Source: Calothrix brevissima NIES-22 (GTDB lineage Bacteria; Cyanobacteriota; Cyanobacteriia; Cyanobacteriales; Nostocaceae). Taken from it: DNA of 64,000 nucleotides. Position numbers and translations under genes: made by a program. The notes beneath the pieces are model-generated. The model saw nothing but the letters and a program-made list of their open reading frames with translations, had not been told where the DNA came from and searched no databases. The first letter of the stretch is position 1, and the number at the start of each line of letters is the position of its first letter. Of the stretch, positions 37,586 through 47,452 are shown piece by piece. Location of the stretch: assembly GCF_002367995.1 (NCBI RefSeq), contig NZ_AP018207.1, positions 4,949,963 through 5,013,962 of the forward strand. The letters are read 5' to 3'.

Positions 37586-38503
37586 TTTTGTTTCCTAAAA
37601 ATGCCAATTTGAGGATATTAACATCAAAACTGATGTCTTATTTATAGCTCATATTTTAACTAATAATTTTTTGCCCAAGTCAATACAATATCTACTATAA
37701 ATTTATTTTTAAAATCAAGTATGAATCTTATATTTTATTAAATAAAATAGATATTCAATAAATTCTTGCAACTTTTATTAAGAAATAAAAACATCGTCTT
37801 TGAGTACTTCTAGTTCTCAACCATCAGATATCCAGCCGTTTTGGCTATTGACTGTTAACAGTTAATAATCAATAATTAACCAACCTTGATGTCATATTTT
37901 ACAAAGCATTTACACGTGATATAGCTTGTAATTTTATACATAATGTTTCCTGATAAGCTCTGAAGCAGAGGTGAGTTGCTTCTTTTTTAATTTTTATTCT
38001 TTAAATAATTATTCCTAGCTATTTAATTAAATAAATTATTTGTAAAGCTTTCGTGAATTTACCCATTCATAGTATTTTCTTAACCTTAAGTCAGTAATTT
38101 TATAGTGATTATTTACACAGTCAAACTTGCTGAACGCTAAATTTTATTTCGGCTGAATAAAAGAATACTAAATGCGATCAAACCTGTTTTGATAAATAGG
38201 TTCATTTCTCATGACTTGGAGAGACTTTGACTAATAAACTTCAATTCAATCTGTTGCAGATTTAGAAACTTTCCACTGTAGCCACTGATTAAAAAAATAA
38301 ATCAGGGAGCAAGAAATCTACTAAAAAAAGGTAGGAATTGAAGAATATTGATCAAAAATTACTACTTTCTCTTCAATATTTAGTTTTCTAGTTTAGCTGA
38401 TAGCGATCGCCTGCATGAAAAATCCTTCTAATGGTTTTACCTCGATGAGGTATTCCAGCTAGAAACAAGTTAAAACCTATCTGCACAAATCCAAAAATTA
38501 CCT
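37586..38503. promoter_or_regulatory. Divergent 0.9-kb non-coding region before the exoprotein gene
   Basis: AT-rich, no coding frame. It must contain the promoters of the SH3 gene (minus) and the exoprotein gene (plus). A single CTTAACCT octamer (38079-38086) resembles one Pho-box repeat but has no partner at 11-bp spacing, so phosphate control is not demonstrated from sequence. A HIP1 site lies at about 38403-38410. Confidence 0.45.
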
Positions 38504-41500
38504 ATGGCTTCAAACCCCGGTTTACTTATTTCAGAAATTTTAGCTAACCCCAACGGTAGCGACTCACCTTTTGAGTATGTGGAGTTAATCGCTACTCAAA
38601 GCATTGATTTTTCCGTTACTCCCTACAGTGTTGTTTTTGCTAATAATGGTACTGCTACAGCTAACGGTTGGATTGCTGGTGGTGCAATCACCTATGGCTT
38701 TAACATTACTAGCGGTACGGTAAAAGCAGGTGATGTAGTTTATGTTGGTGGTTCCTCAATGACACCAACGGGGACAAAGTTACGTACAATTAATACTGGA
38801 ACAACAGCAGGCGATCGCTTTGGTAGTGCTAACTCTGGCGGCGTACTGGGTAACGGAGGAAGTAATGCTGATGCTGTTGCAGTGTTTGCAGCCGATATCA
38901 ATACCATCACCAATTCCACAGTTCCCGTTGATGCTTTGTTTTTTGGTACAGGTGCGGGTACTGCGGTGGTTAGCAATGGAACCGCAGGCTACGAATTACC
39001 TGTAAGCGATCGCTATAGTGGCGGTAAACTTCAGAACAACAGTTTCTTGGTTGGCGATCCTGCTGCTGATCAGGTGATTACAGCAACAGGTACTTACGAC
39101 CCCAGCACCAATACCTTCACCACTCCACGTACCTGGACTTTAGGCACTGCTAGCGATAAAACTTCGAGCATTACAATAACTAGTACACCAACTGGTCAAC
39201 CGGATCTCACCATTAGCCAGACAGACTCACCCGATCCAGTGGCAATAGGTGGTGCTTTAACTTACACCTTAAGTGTGACAAATACGGGTAATGCTAATGC
39301 GAGCGGTGTAGACGTACAGTACACTTTGCCTACTGGAGTAAATTTTCTCAGCGCCGCAGGTACGGGATTTACGTTTACTCAGTCAAATGGTGTAGTTACA
39401 TTTACAGGCGGGAGTATCAATGCAGGCAGTAGCGCCTTATTGACCGTAACTGTTCAGACAACAGCCCCAGGAACCCTGACTAGTGGAACAGCAGTAGTTG
39501 ACCCCAGTAACAGCATTACAGAAAGTAATGAAGCTAACAATACAGCAGGTAGCATTACGACTACTGTGGCTTCCGGAAATGCCAGTCTCGTGACTACGAT
39601 TACTGTTCCGGGAAATGCTACCGATTTGTATCCTACCAATGGTGGTAGTGGAGGAGCAAACGTCAATCGTCTAGGCGGTTTTGGTTCTGATTTCTTCTAC
39701 GACTACCGCACCGGATTCTACTACGGACTGGCAGATCGCGGCCCTGGTGGCGGGACAATTCCTTACCCAACACGGGTAGAAAAAATTGCCTTAACTATTG
39801 ACCCCAATACTGGCGCAGCCTCTGGTTTCCAGGTTATACAAACTATTCCCTTTTACATTCCATCTGGCACTACCTTAAATGGTGTAACTTATACAACCGA
39901 TACACCGTTTAATGGGTTGAACTCTAAACTACTGGCAGATGGTAATAATGGCAGCCTTTTAGCGGAAAGCCAAGACCCAGAGGGGTTTGTTGTTGGTGCT
40001 AATGGTAACTTCTTTGTCTCCGATGAATACGGGCCTTCAATCTACGAATTTGAGCCAACGGGAAAGTTTATCCGAGCATTTACGCCACCCAGTAATGTAA
40101 TTCCTAAATTAAATGGGTCACCCTACTATGCAGCAGATGTTGCCTCTAGCACAGGTCGTCAGGATAACCGAGGCTATGAAGGATTAGCAATCAGCCCTGA
40201 TGGTACCAAGTTATTTGCTGTCTTCCAAGATCCTCTACAAGAAGAAGGGTCAGCAAATGGACGCTCTAGCCGTAATGTGCGCATCGTCCGTTATGATGTT
40301 GCCACTGGTCAGAGTGATGCTCAGTATATTTATCAGTTAGAAAGCCTCAGCGATATCAACGATCGCATTCCCGGAACTACCAACGATTTTGGTACAACAG
40401 CCCAAGGTCGCAACATTGGTATTAGTTCTATTGTTGCCCTCAATAACAGCCAACTGCTGGTATTAGAGCGAGATAACCGGGGTGTAGGTGTAGATCCAGC
40501 AAGTAATTTACCCATTGGGACAAAGCGCGTTTACCAAATTGATTTAACTGGCGCAACAGATGTTAGTAATAGACCTCTGGCGGGAAGTAACACCTTACCT
40601 GCTGATGTCACCCCTGTCAGCAAGTCCCTGTTTTTAGATATTGCGGGAGCTATTCAAGGAGCTAATCAAACAGTACCAGAGAAAATAGAAGGATTAGCGA
40701 TCGGCCCCCAACTAGCAGATGGTTCCTTTGCCTTACTGGTAGCTACAGATAACGACTTCAGCGTTACCCAAAACGGTAGCAACGTTCAATTTGATGTGTA
40801 CACAGATTACACTCAGCAGCCAATTGACTCGGCTCCACCAAGTTCGGGCGCTACCTTATTTCCTAGCTACATTTACTCTTTCAAAACCCAAGCAGGAGCA
40901 TTGGATCTCACCCCTGTATTTGACTTTAGCACTGCTAACTACAGTGTGACTGAAGGTAATACCCCTGGCTTCGCCAATACTGCAACGATACGGGTAACTC
41001 GTCGCGGAGATTTATCCAGCACTGATACAGTACAAGTGCAACTGAGCGACGGTACAGCAGTTGGTGGTGGTGCAACTCCCACCCAAGACACGACAAAAGG
41101 CCCTAGCAGTTCTGCAACTCCATATCTCATACCCGCAACTTCAGGATCTGGTGTCAGCTTGACCTCTATCCTCAGTGTAGGTGATAGCGTTAATGGTTAT
41201 AAAATGGTGGGGATTCCCGATGGTTTGGGAGCCTTTGACAACGGTGATGGAACGTTCACCTTGTTGATGAACCACGAAATTGGCAGTGCTAGCGGGGTGA
41301 CTCACGCTCACGGTGCTACAGGTGCATTCGTTTCCAGCTGGACGATTAGAAAGTCTGATTTGTCAGTTGTTAGCGGTAGCGATTTGATTAAGAATATCTA
41401 CAACTGGGACAATGCTAATCAGACATCTAATACCACCACCAGTGTTATTGCCTTTAATCGCTTCTGTTCTGCTGATTTAGCCGCTCCCACAGCCTTTTAC

Positions 41501-44500
41501 AACGCCGCCACTGGACTTGGCTCTCAAGAGCGGATTTTCATGCATGGGGAAGAAGGCGGTAGTACTGGTTATCAATTAGCCACAGTTGCCACTGGTGCTA
41601 ACAAGGGAAATACTTATGTTCTAGGCAAGTTCAATCTCTCCAGTAATGGCTCTGGTTTGACTGGGGTTGGTGGTTGGGAAAATGCCCTTGCTAATCCCCT
41701 GGCTCAAGATAAAACCATTGTCATTGGTAACAATGATGGCGGTACAGGCATTATGAATAATGCAGTTGCTGTCTATGTTGGTACTAAGCAAAGCACTGGT
41801 AGTGAGATTGATAAAGCTGGGTTGACTAATGGAACCCTGAAGTTTGTGAATGTCACTAGCAACGCTGCGGAAATTTTCAACACCACTACTCGTGCCACAA
41901 ATATCACTAGCGGTACTACCTTCACCCTCAGCGCTACAGCTTCAACTACCTTCTCCCGTCCTGAAGACGGCGCATGGAATCCCCTGAATCCGAGTCAGTA
42001 CTTTTTTGTCACCACAGACCGCATTGACCAAGTAGCTGATGGTGTTGGTGCTCAGGTTGGACGTAGCCGCCTATGGCGTTTGAATTTCACCGATATTACT
42101 AACCCCGATCTCGGTGGCACCATCGACTTGCTACTCGATGGTACTGAAGGCGGCAATATGTTTGACAACATGACTATTGATAAGTATGGTCATATTCTGC
42201 TGCAAGAAGATACGGGGAACGCTGCTCATAACGCCAAAGTTTGGCAGTACGACATCGCCACCGATACATTAAAGCTACTGGCTAAACACGATCCTGCCCG
42301 ATTTGGTGATATTGGGGTGGCTGCAACTGCACCATTTAATGTGGATGAGGAATCTTCAGGGATTATTGATGCGCAAGATATCCTCGGCCCTGGTTGGTTT
42401 TTACTCGACACCCAAGCCCACTATGCTATTACAGGGGAACTGGTAGAAGGTGGGCAATTGCAAGCACTCTTCAATCCAGATACCTATAAGTCTGCTGTGG
42501 ACTATAACAACAGTCCGCTAACTGTGACATTTAATCCCGGTGAAACCTTCAAAGATGTGCAGATTGCGATCGCTGGAGATTTCACACCAGAAGCCAACGA
42601 AACAGTTAACCTGAGTTTAGCTAATCCCAGTGCTGGCACAGTCATTGGTACGAAACAGCCCCAAGCAATCTTGACAATTGTCAATGATGATGCTGCACCC
42701 AGCGCCCGGATTCATGATATCCAAGGTGCTGCCCATCGCTCTCCTTTAGTCGGGCAAGATGTCACCAATGTACCGGGTATTGTTACTGCCGTAGCTAACA
42801 ACGGATTTTACTTACAAGACCCCAACCCCGATAATGACGATCGCACTTCTGAAGGCATTTTTGTCTTTACTAGTTCTGCTCCTACAGTTGCAGTAGGCGA
42901 TTACATTCAGGTGAGTGGTAAGGTTGCTGAATTCCGTCCTGGTAGCAACGCTAACAACCTGACTACTACGGAAATTATCAATCCCACAATTAATAAGCTA
43001 TCTTCCGGTAATGCCTTGCCTGCTGCTACCATTCTGGGTAATGGTGGTCGTACCATCCCCACAACGGTAATTGAAAACGATGCCACAAATGTAGAAACTA
43101 CTGGTACATTCGATCCGGCTAGTGATGGCATTGACTTCTATGAAAGTTTAGAAGGAATGCGGGTGCAAATCAATAACCCGATCGCAACTTCACCCACTGC
43201 AAACTTTGGGACATCAGCTAATCCTTCACAGGAAATTTGGGTATTAGCAGACAATGGTGCAAATGCAACTGGGCGCACAGCTCGCGGTGGTAGTCTAATT
43301 AGTGCCTCAGACTTCAATCCTGAGCGGATTCAGATCGACGATCTCAACAATGCCTTGGAGCTACCTGATGTTAATGTGGGTACGCAACTTAGCAATGTTG
43401 TTGGTGTAGTTAACTACGACTTTAACAACTATGAAGTTTTAGTCTCGACTGCGCCTACAGCAGTACCGAACAGTACGATTCAAAAAGAAGTTACGAATTT
43501 AACTCCTACTGCTAACCAACTAACGGTTGCTACCTTCAACGTTGAAAACCTCGATCCTAGTGATGGTGCTACCAAGTTCAACAACTTGGCGAGTAGGATT
43601 GTGAATAACTTGAAATCTCCAGATATTATTTCTCTGGAAGAAATTCAAGACAATAACGGGGCGACGAATGATAGTGTAGTCGATGCCAGCGTTACTTACC
43701 AGACATTAATTAATGCGATCGCATCTGCTGGTGGCCCCACATATCAATATCGGCAAATTGACCCAGTAGACGATACTAATGGAGGTGAACCTGGTGGTAA
43801 TATCCGCGTAGGTTTCTTGTTTAACCCCAATCGTGTCAGTTTTGTAGACCGTCCTGGCGGTACTTCTACCTCCAATACTACAGTTAGCAGCGTTGGGGGA
43901 ACTGCTACACTTTCAGCTAGTCCTGGTTTAGTTGATCCGACAAACGCCGCTTTTAATAGCAGTCGTAAGCCGTTAGTTGGTGAATTTACTTTCAACGGTC
44001 AGACTGTATATGTCATTGGTAATCACTTTAACTCTAAAGGTGGCGACCAACCTTTATACGGGCCGAATCAACCACCAACACTCAGCAGCGAAACACAGCG
44101 CCAGCAGCAAGCCACAATAGTGAAAAACTTTGTGCAGAGTATTCTGGCGATTAACCCTAACGCCAATGTGGTTGTAGCAGGTGACTTGAATGATTTTGAG
44201 TTCTCTAATCCCCTGAATACCCTCAAAAGTGCCGGACTTAGTGCTTTAATTGAAACTTTACCTGCAAATGAGCGTTATACCTACAACTTTGAAGGTAATG
44301 CTCAGGCTCTGGATCATATCCTGGTAAGTAGCAACTTGTTCAATAAACTCGACGGGTATGATATAGTACATATCAATTCCGAGTTTTCCGAGCAAGATAG
44401 CGACCACGACCCCAGTGTTGCTAGATTTAATTTACTAGCTAATCAAGCACCAACAGCAGTTAACCTGAATAATCAAGTTAATAGTATCAATGAAAACAGT

Positions 44501-46033
44501 GATACTAGTAGCCGGGTAAAAGTAGCAGACATTGCGATCGCAGATGATGCACTGGGTACAAATAACCTCAGTCTAACTGGTACAGATGCTAGCTTCTTTG
44601 AAATCGACAATTCTGTTTTGTATCTCAAAGCCTTAACCAGCCTCAATTACGAAAGCAAATCTAGCTACAACATCACAGTTGCAGTAGATGACACTTCTGT
44701 TGGTAATAGTCCCGATGCGACTGTCAACTTTACCTTGGCTGTCAATGATGTTAATGAAGCACCAACAGCCGTTAACTTGAATAATCAAGTTAATAGTATC
44801 AATGAAAACAGTGATACTAGTAGCCGGGTAAAAGTAGCAGACATTGCGATCGCAGATGATGCATTGGGTACAAATAACCTGAGTTTAACTGGTGCAGATG
44901 CAGGTTTCTTTGAAATCGACAATTCTGTTTTGTATCTCAAAGCCGGAACCAGCCTCGATTACGAAAGCAAATCGAGCTACAACATCACAGTTGCAGTAGA
45001 TGACACCTCTGTTGGTAATAATCCCGATGCGACTGCTGGCTTTACTTTGAATGTCGCCAACGTGAATGAAGCGCCAATTGCAAACAATGACAGCGCTATT
45101 ACTACTGATACTCAGCCAGTTACAATTAATGTTCTGGCAAATGATAACGACCCAGATAATGACACATTATCTATCAGTAATTTCACCAATGCGAGTCAAG
45201 GTAAAGTAGTTAAAAACGCGGATAATACCCTCACCTATACTCCCAATATCGGCTTCTCTGGTACTGATAGCTTTACCTACACTGCTAGCGATGGTAAAGG
45301 TGGTACAGCATCAGCAACCGTAAACCTGACAGTAAACCTGGGTAGTAACACAATTACTGGTACATCTGGTAAAGATAAACTCACAGGTACTAACAGAGAC
45401 GATATTATCTTGGGTCTAGCTGGTAACGATACCCTCAAAGGTGGTAACGGCAATGATACCCTGTATGGCGGTCAGGGACAGGATAATCTTCAGGGAGAAA
45501 ATAATAATGACATTCTCTACGGAGATGAGGACAACGATACCTTAGTTGGAGGGCTGGGTAACGATACCCTATACGGTGGTAGTGGAAATGATGAGCTGCA
45601 AGGCGGAGATGATAACGACATCCTCTACGGTAATGATGGCAAAGATAAATTATTGGGCGGTAATGGTAATGACTTGCTAGTAGGCGGTCAAGGACAGGAT
45701 ACCGTAACTGGTGGCGCAGGTAACGATAGTTTCTACTTAATTCGTAATAGCGTTGGTGAATTTGATAAGCTTACCGACTTTCTACCAACTGTAGATACTA
45801 TCCTGATATCCAAATCAGAATTTGGTTTGAGCCAAGTCTTAGGTACTTTAGATCCGAACTTGTTCAGACTAGGTACAAAGGCTACCGCAGCTAGCGATCG
45901 CTTTATCTATGATCTTAGCAAAGGTAACTTATTCTTTGATGCAGATGGAATTGGCGGTACAGCCCAAATTCAAATCGCCCAGTTAACGAACAAAGTAGCA
46001 CTTACTAGTAACGATATTACTGTAATTGCTTAA
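38504..46033 (+). CDS. Giant exoprotein: lamin-tail, phytase-like, PhoX-like, ExeM/NucH nuclease, cadherin, RTX modules
   Basis: A 2509-residue protein, likely secreted by a type I system because it has RTX repeats and no N-terminal signal peptide. In order: lamin-tail-like domain (about 1-225); CARDB/DUF11-like beta domain (about 232-352); esterase-like/phytase domain (about 387-802: GFGSDFFYDYRTGFYYGLADRG, QDPEGFVVG); first half of a Calx-beta domain (about 806-860); PhoX-like alkaline phosphatase region (about 874-1327: MNHEIG, MHGEEGG, RPEDGAWNP, TDRIDQ); second half of the Calx-beta domain (about 1328-1394, FNPGETF); ExeM/NucH nuclease (about 1395-1980: FNVENL, LEEIQD, AGDLNDF, LDHILV, DSDHDP); two 104-residue cadherin-like repeats; an Ig/VCBS-like module; and glycine-rich RTX nonapeptides (about 2280-2440) with a C-terminal secretion region. 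It probably hydrolyses extracellular phosphate esters and nucleic acids. Catalytic activity of each unit is inferred. Confidence 0.88.
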   Translation: MASNPGLLISEILANPNGSDSPFEYVELIATQSIDFSVTPYSVVFANNGTATANGWIAGGAITYGFNITSGTVKAGDVVYVGGSSMTPTGTKLRTINTGTTAGDRFGSANSGGVLGNGGSNADAVAVFAADINTITNSTVPVDALFFGTGAGTAVVSNGTAGYELPVSDRYSGGKLQNNSFLVGDPAADQVITATGTYDPSTNTFTTPRTWTLGTASDKTSSITITSTPTGQPDLTISQTDSPDPVAIGGALTYTLSVTNTGNANASGVDVQYTLPTGVNFLSAAGTGFTFTQSNGVVTFTGGSINAGSSALLTVTVQTTAPGTLTSGTAVVDPSNSITESNEANNTAGSITTTVASGNASLVTTITVPGNATDLYPTNGGSGGANVNRLGGFGSDFFYDYRTGFYYGLADRGPGGGTIPYPTRVEKIALTIDPNTGAASGFQVIQTIPFYIPSGTTLNGVTYTTDTPFNGLNSKLLADGNNGSLLAESQDPEGFVVGANGNFFVSDEYGPSIYEFEPTGKFIRAFTPPSNVIPKLNGSPYYAADVASSTGRQDNRGYEGLAISPDGTKLFAVFQDPLQEEGSANGRSSRNVRIVRYDVATGQSDAQYIYQLESLSDINDRIPGTTNDFGTTAQGRNIGISSIVALNNSQLLVLERDNRGVGVDPASNLPIGTKRVYQIDLTGATDVSNRPLAGSNTLPADVTPVSKSLFLDIAGAIQGANQTVPEKIEGLAIGPQLADGSFALLVATDNDFSVTQNGSNVQFDVYTDYTQQPIDSAPPSSGATLFPSYIYSFKTQAGALDLTPVFDFSTANYSVTEGNTPGFANTATIRVTRRGDLSSTDTVQVQLSDGTAVGGGATPTQDTTKGPSSSATPYLIPATSGSGVSLTSILSVGDSVNGYKMVGIPDGLGAFDNGDGTFTLLMNHEIGSASGVTHAHGATGAFVSSWTIRKSDLSVVSGSDLIKNIYNWDNANQTSNTTTSVIAFNRFCSADLAAPTAFYNAATGLGSQERIFMHGEEGGSTGYQLATVATGANKGNTYVLGKFNLSSNGSGLTGVGGWENALANPLAQDKTIVIGNNDGGTGIMNNAVAVYVGTKQSTGSEIDKAGLTNGTLKFVNVTSNAAEIFNTTTRATNITSGTTFTLSATASTTFSRPEDGAWNPLNPSQYFFVTTDRIDQVADGVGAQVGRSRLWRLNFTDITNPDLGGTIDLLLDGTEGGNMFDNMTIDKYGHILLQEDTGNAAHNAKVWQYDIATDTLKLLAKHDPARFGDIGVAATAPFNVDEESSGIIDAQDILGPGWFLLDTQAHYAITGELVEGGQLQALFNPDTYKSAVDYNNSPLTVTFNPGETFKDVQIAIAGDFTPEANETVNLSLANPSAGTVIGTKQPQAILTIVNDDAAPSARIHDIQGAAHRSPLVGQDVTNVPGIVTAVANNGFYLQDPNPDNDDRTSEGIFVFTSSAPTVAVGDYIQVSGKVAEFRPGSNANNLTTTEIINPTINKLSSGNALPAATILGNGGRTIPTTVIENDATNVETTGTFDPASDGIDFYESLEGMRVQINNPIATSPTANFGTSANPSQEIWVLADNGANATGRTARGGSLISASDFNPERIQIDDLNNALELPDVNVGTQLSNVVGVVNYDFNNYEVLVSTAPTAVPNSTIQKEVTNLTPTANQLTVATFNVENLDPSDGATKFNNLASRIVNNLKSPDIISLEEIQDNNGATNDSVVDASVTYQTLINAIASAGGPTYQYRQIDPVDDTNGGEPGGNIRVGFLFNPNRVSFVDRPGGTSTSNTTVSSVGGTATLSASPGLVDPTNAAFNSSRKPLVGEFTFNGQTVYVIGNHFNSKGGDQPLYGPNQPPTLSSETQRQQQATIVKNFVQSILAINPNANVVVAGDLNDFEFSNPLNTLKSAGLSALIETLPANERYTYNFEGNAQALDHILVSSNLFNKLDGYDIVHINSEFSEQDSDHDPSVARFNLLANQAPTAVNLNNQVNSINENSDTSSRVKVADIAIADDALGTNNLSLTGTDASFFEIDNSVLYLKALTSLNYESKSSYNITVAVDDTSVGNSPDATVNFTLAVNDVNEAPTAVNLNNQVNSINENSDTSSRVKVADIAIADDALGTNNLSLTGADAGFFEIDNSVLYLKAGTSLDYESKSSYNITVAVDDTSVGNNPDATAGFTLNVANVNEAPIANNDSAITTDTQPVTINVLANDNDPDNDTLSISNFTNASQGKVVKNADNTLTYTPNIGFSGTDSFTYTASDGKGGTASATVNLTVNLGSNTITGTSGKDKLTGTNRDDIILGLAGNDTLKGGNGNDTLYGGQGQDNLQGENNNDILYGDEDNDTLVGGLGNDTLYGGSGNDELQGGDDNDILYGNDGKDKLLGGNGNDLLVGGQGQDTVTGGAGNDSFYLIRNSVGEFDKLTDFLPTVDTILISKSEFGLSQVLGTLDPNLFRLGTKATAASDRFIYDLSKGNLFFDADGIGGTAQIQIAQLTNKVALTSNDITVIA
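44447..45070 (+). repeat. Tandem 312-bp coding repeat (two cadherin-like units)
   Basis: Two units, 44447-44758 and 44759-45070, are nearly identical at DNA level and encode 104-residue cadherin-like modules (NQVNSINENSD, YESKSSYNITVAVDD). Substitutions cluster in the second half. This suggests recent duplication or homogenisation. Confidence 0.9.
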
Positions 46034-46355
46034 TATCTCCCCCAAACAACCAGAGAATCAATTCTCTGGTTGATCGGCTATTCTGCTTTTAAGTTGGACA
46101 ATCTATTGTGAGGGCTGTTGACTCTTAACAGTCCACACTTCTTGAGCTTCAGTGCATCCCTGACAACTGAGTTTTGGCACGAGAAGCGCAATAAAATAGG
46201 CTGGGAAAACCAGCCCTTAATTTTTTTGATTGCATTTAATAATTAAACAAGTCAGAATTCTGAATTGAATCCTAGAAGATTGGCGGATAAATAAACAGAT
46301 TTAAATTTCCCAGTAATTGATGCCAAATCCTTAATTATGCATGAGGAATTCTCAT
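46034..46355. terminator. Convergent gap with two hairpins
   Basis: A 12-bp perfect stem CAACCAGAGAAT (46047-46058) / ATTCTCTGGTTG (46061-46072) follows the exoprotein stop. A second stem GGCTGG (46199-46204) / CCAGCC (46210-46215) followed by CTTAATTTTTTT is a good terminator. The first has no T-run. No gene in the gap. Confidence 0.65.
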
Positions 46356-46817
46356 TTAATAACGGGATTTTTTGGTTTTTGATTTTTGCTTTTTACGCCG
46401 CCGTTCTGTAGAAGCAACAGCATGATCCACTGGATAACCGACAACAGGAATTACCTGATATTTACGTTCTTCTTCTAATTTTTTGATTTCGGTGTAATCA
46501 ACCCAGTGAATACAATCTACAGGACAAGTATCTATTGCTTCTTGAATAACTTCTTCTGCGTCCCCATCCTGACGAACTACACGCGATCGCCCATAATCTG
46601 GTTCAATGTAAAAGGTATTACGGGCAACATGAGCGCAGTGCTTACAACCAATACAGGTGATTTCGTCAACATAAACACCCTTTTGACGCAGCATTCCGCC
46701 TAATTCCGGTTCTAAACCAGAGCGTTCTGGCGCATCTCTCAAAAAACCGCCTAATTCTGGTTCTAAACCGTTGCGGTTGTCTTCTTGTCCTTCCGGTGAC
46801 GGCAGAAAGTCATCCAT
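46356..46817 (-). CDS. [4Fe-4S] ferredoxin-like protein with GLEPELGG repeats
   Basis: A 153-residue protein with a central ferredoxin domain (about 50-110). The cluster ligands are CIGCKHC plus the later CPVDC (CP motif), enough for one [4Fe-4S] cluster. The N-terminus has two copies of GLEPELGG and is acidic; the C-terminus is very basic (RRRKKQKSKTKKSRY). It is probably an electron carrier of a cyanobacterial/plastid-type system. The start codon overlaps the ycf35 stop by 1 nt (TAATG), so the genes are translationally coupled, with DUF2997 upstream of both. Confidence 0.85.
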   Translation of the reverse strand: MDDFLPSPEGQEDNRNGLEPELGGFLRDAPERSGLEPELGGMLRQKGVYVDEITCIGCKHCAHVARNTFYIEPDYGRSRVVRQDGDAEEVIQEAIDTCPVDCIHWVDYTEIKKLEEERKYQVIPVVGYPVDHAVASTERRRKKQKSKTKKSRY

Positions 46818-47203
46818 TACGCACTCCAGCGTTGTACTACCAGGCGAATTGAACCATCTTCTTGTTGTTTTTGTTCCGCAACTTGAAAGCCAACACGAGC
46901 AGTTTCTTTGACCACTGTTTGATAAGCATAACGCTGAGTTACTTGGCGCAAAAATCCATCAACAGAAAGATTTTGTTGCCAATATTGCAAGTCAGCCACC
47001 AATTCATATTCTTGGCCATTCCATCTAAAGCCGATGTCATAGCCATTTTCTTGCTCAATGGAAATTTCCGCAGGATGGGTTTGACCGCGATAGCCACGTA
47101 CCTCATGGGGGCCTGGTTTCCAGTCTATACCTAATTCAGTTAAAGCATCTTTTAGAGATTCGAGGTTACGGATTTGAGTTTTAATCTGGCTAAAATGTGA
47201 CAT
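46817..47203 (-). CDS. ycf35: Ycf35 / DUF1257 family protein
   Basis: A 128-residue protein of the Ycf35/DUF1257 family, also found in algal plastid genomes; the molecular function is unknown. Visible family features are MSHFSQIKTQIRNLESLKDAL at the N-terminus, WKPGPHEVRGYRG, DIGFRWNG, YELVADLQYWQQ and the C-terminal RLVVQRW. It sits between a DUF2997 gene and a ferredoxin gene. This DUF2997-Ycf35-ferredoxin set suggests an iron-sulphur-linked redox or assembly role, which is an inference from the context. Confidence 0.88.
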   Translation of the reverse strand: MSHFSQIKTQIRNLESLKDALTELGIDWKPGPHEVRGYRGQTHPAEISIEQENGYDIGFRWNGQEYELVADLQYWQQNLSVDGFLRQVTQRYAYQTVVKETARVGFQVAEQKQQEDGSIRLVVQRWSA

Positions 47204-47242
47204 GGTGGTGGTGAATTAACGACACTAAACTATTTTGAACAA

Positions 47243-47452
47243 TTACCAATCACTCAAAGCGGTTTGCGTATTAGCCACACCGGCTTGCTGTACCATAGTG
47301 GCAAAAAACTCAGAGGTTGGCTCATTAGTAAGCACCTGTCCCAGCTGCTCTTCTATAGCTGCTGTGACTTCAGCACAAGAAGCACCTATAATGCCAGTGA
47401 CTTTTTCTTGTACCCGACCATCTGGATAAATTATGAATTCTAATGTCTCCAT
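47243..47452 (-). CDS. DUF2997 family protein
   Basis: A 69-residue protein. The ATG at 47452 (METLEFIIYPDGRV) is preferred to an in-frame TTG four codons upstream because this is the normal DUF2997 start. It has the family pattern of a short beta-hairpin (IIYPDGRVQEKVTGI), a conserved Cys (GASCAEVTAAIEEQLG) and an acidic helical tail. Its function is unknown. It is 40 bp upstream of ycf35 and probably the first gene of a three-gene operon. Confidence 0.82.
   Translation of the reverse strand: METLEFIIYPDGRVQEKVTGIIGASCAEVTAAIEEQLGQVLTNEPTSEFFATMVQQAGVANTQTALSDW

Noticed and set aside
38079-38086. Pho box upstream of the exoprotein gene
   Set aside because: Only one CTTAACCT octamer; neighbouring octamers at 11-bp spacing do not match. 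Not enough to call a PhoB site.
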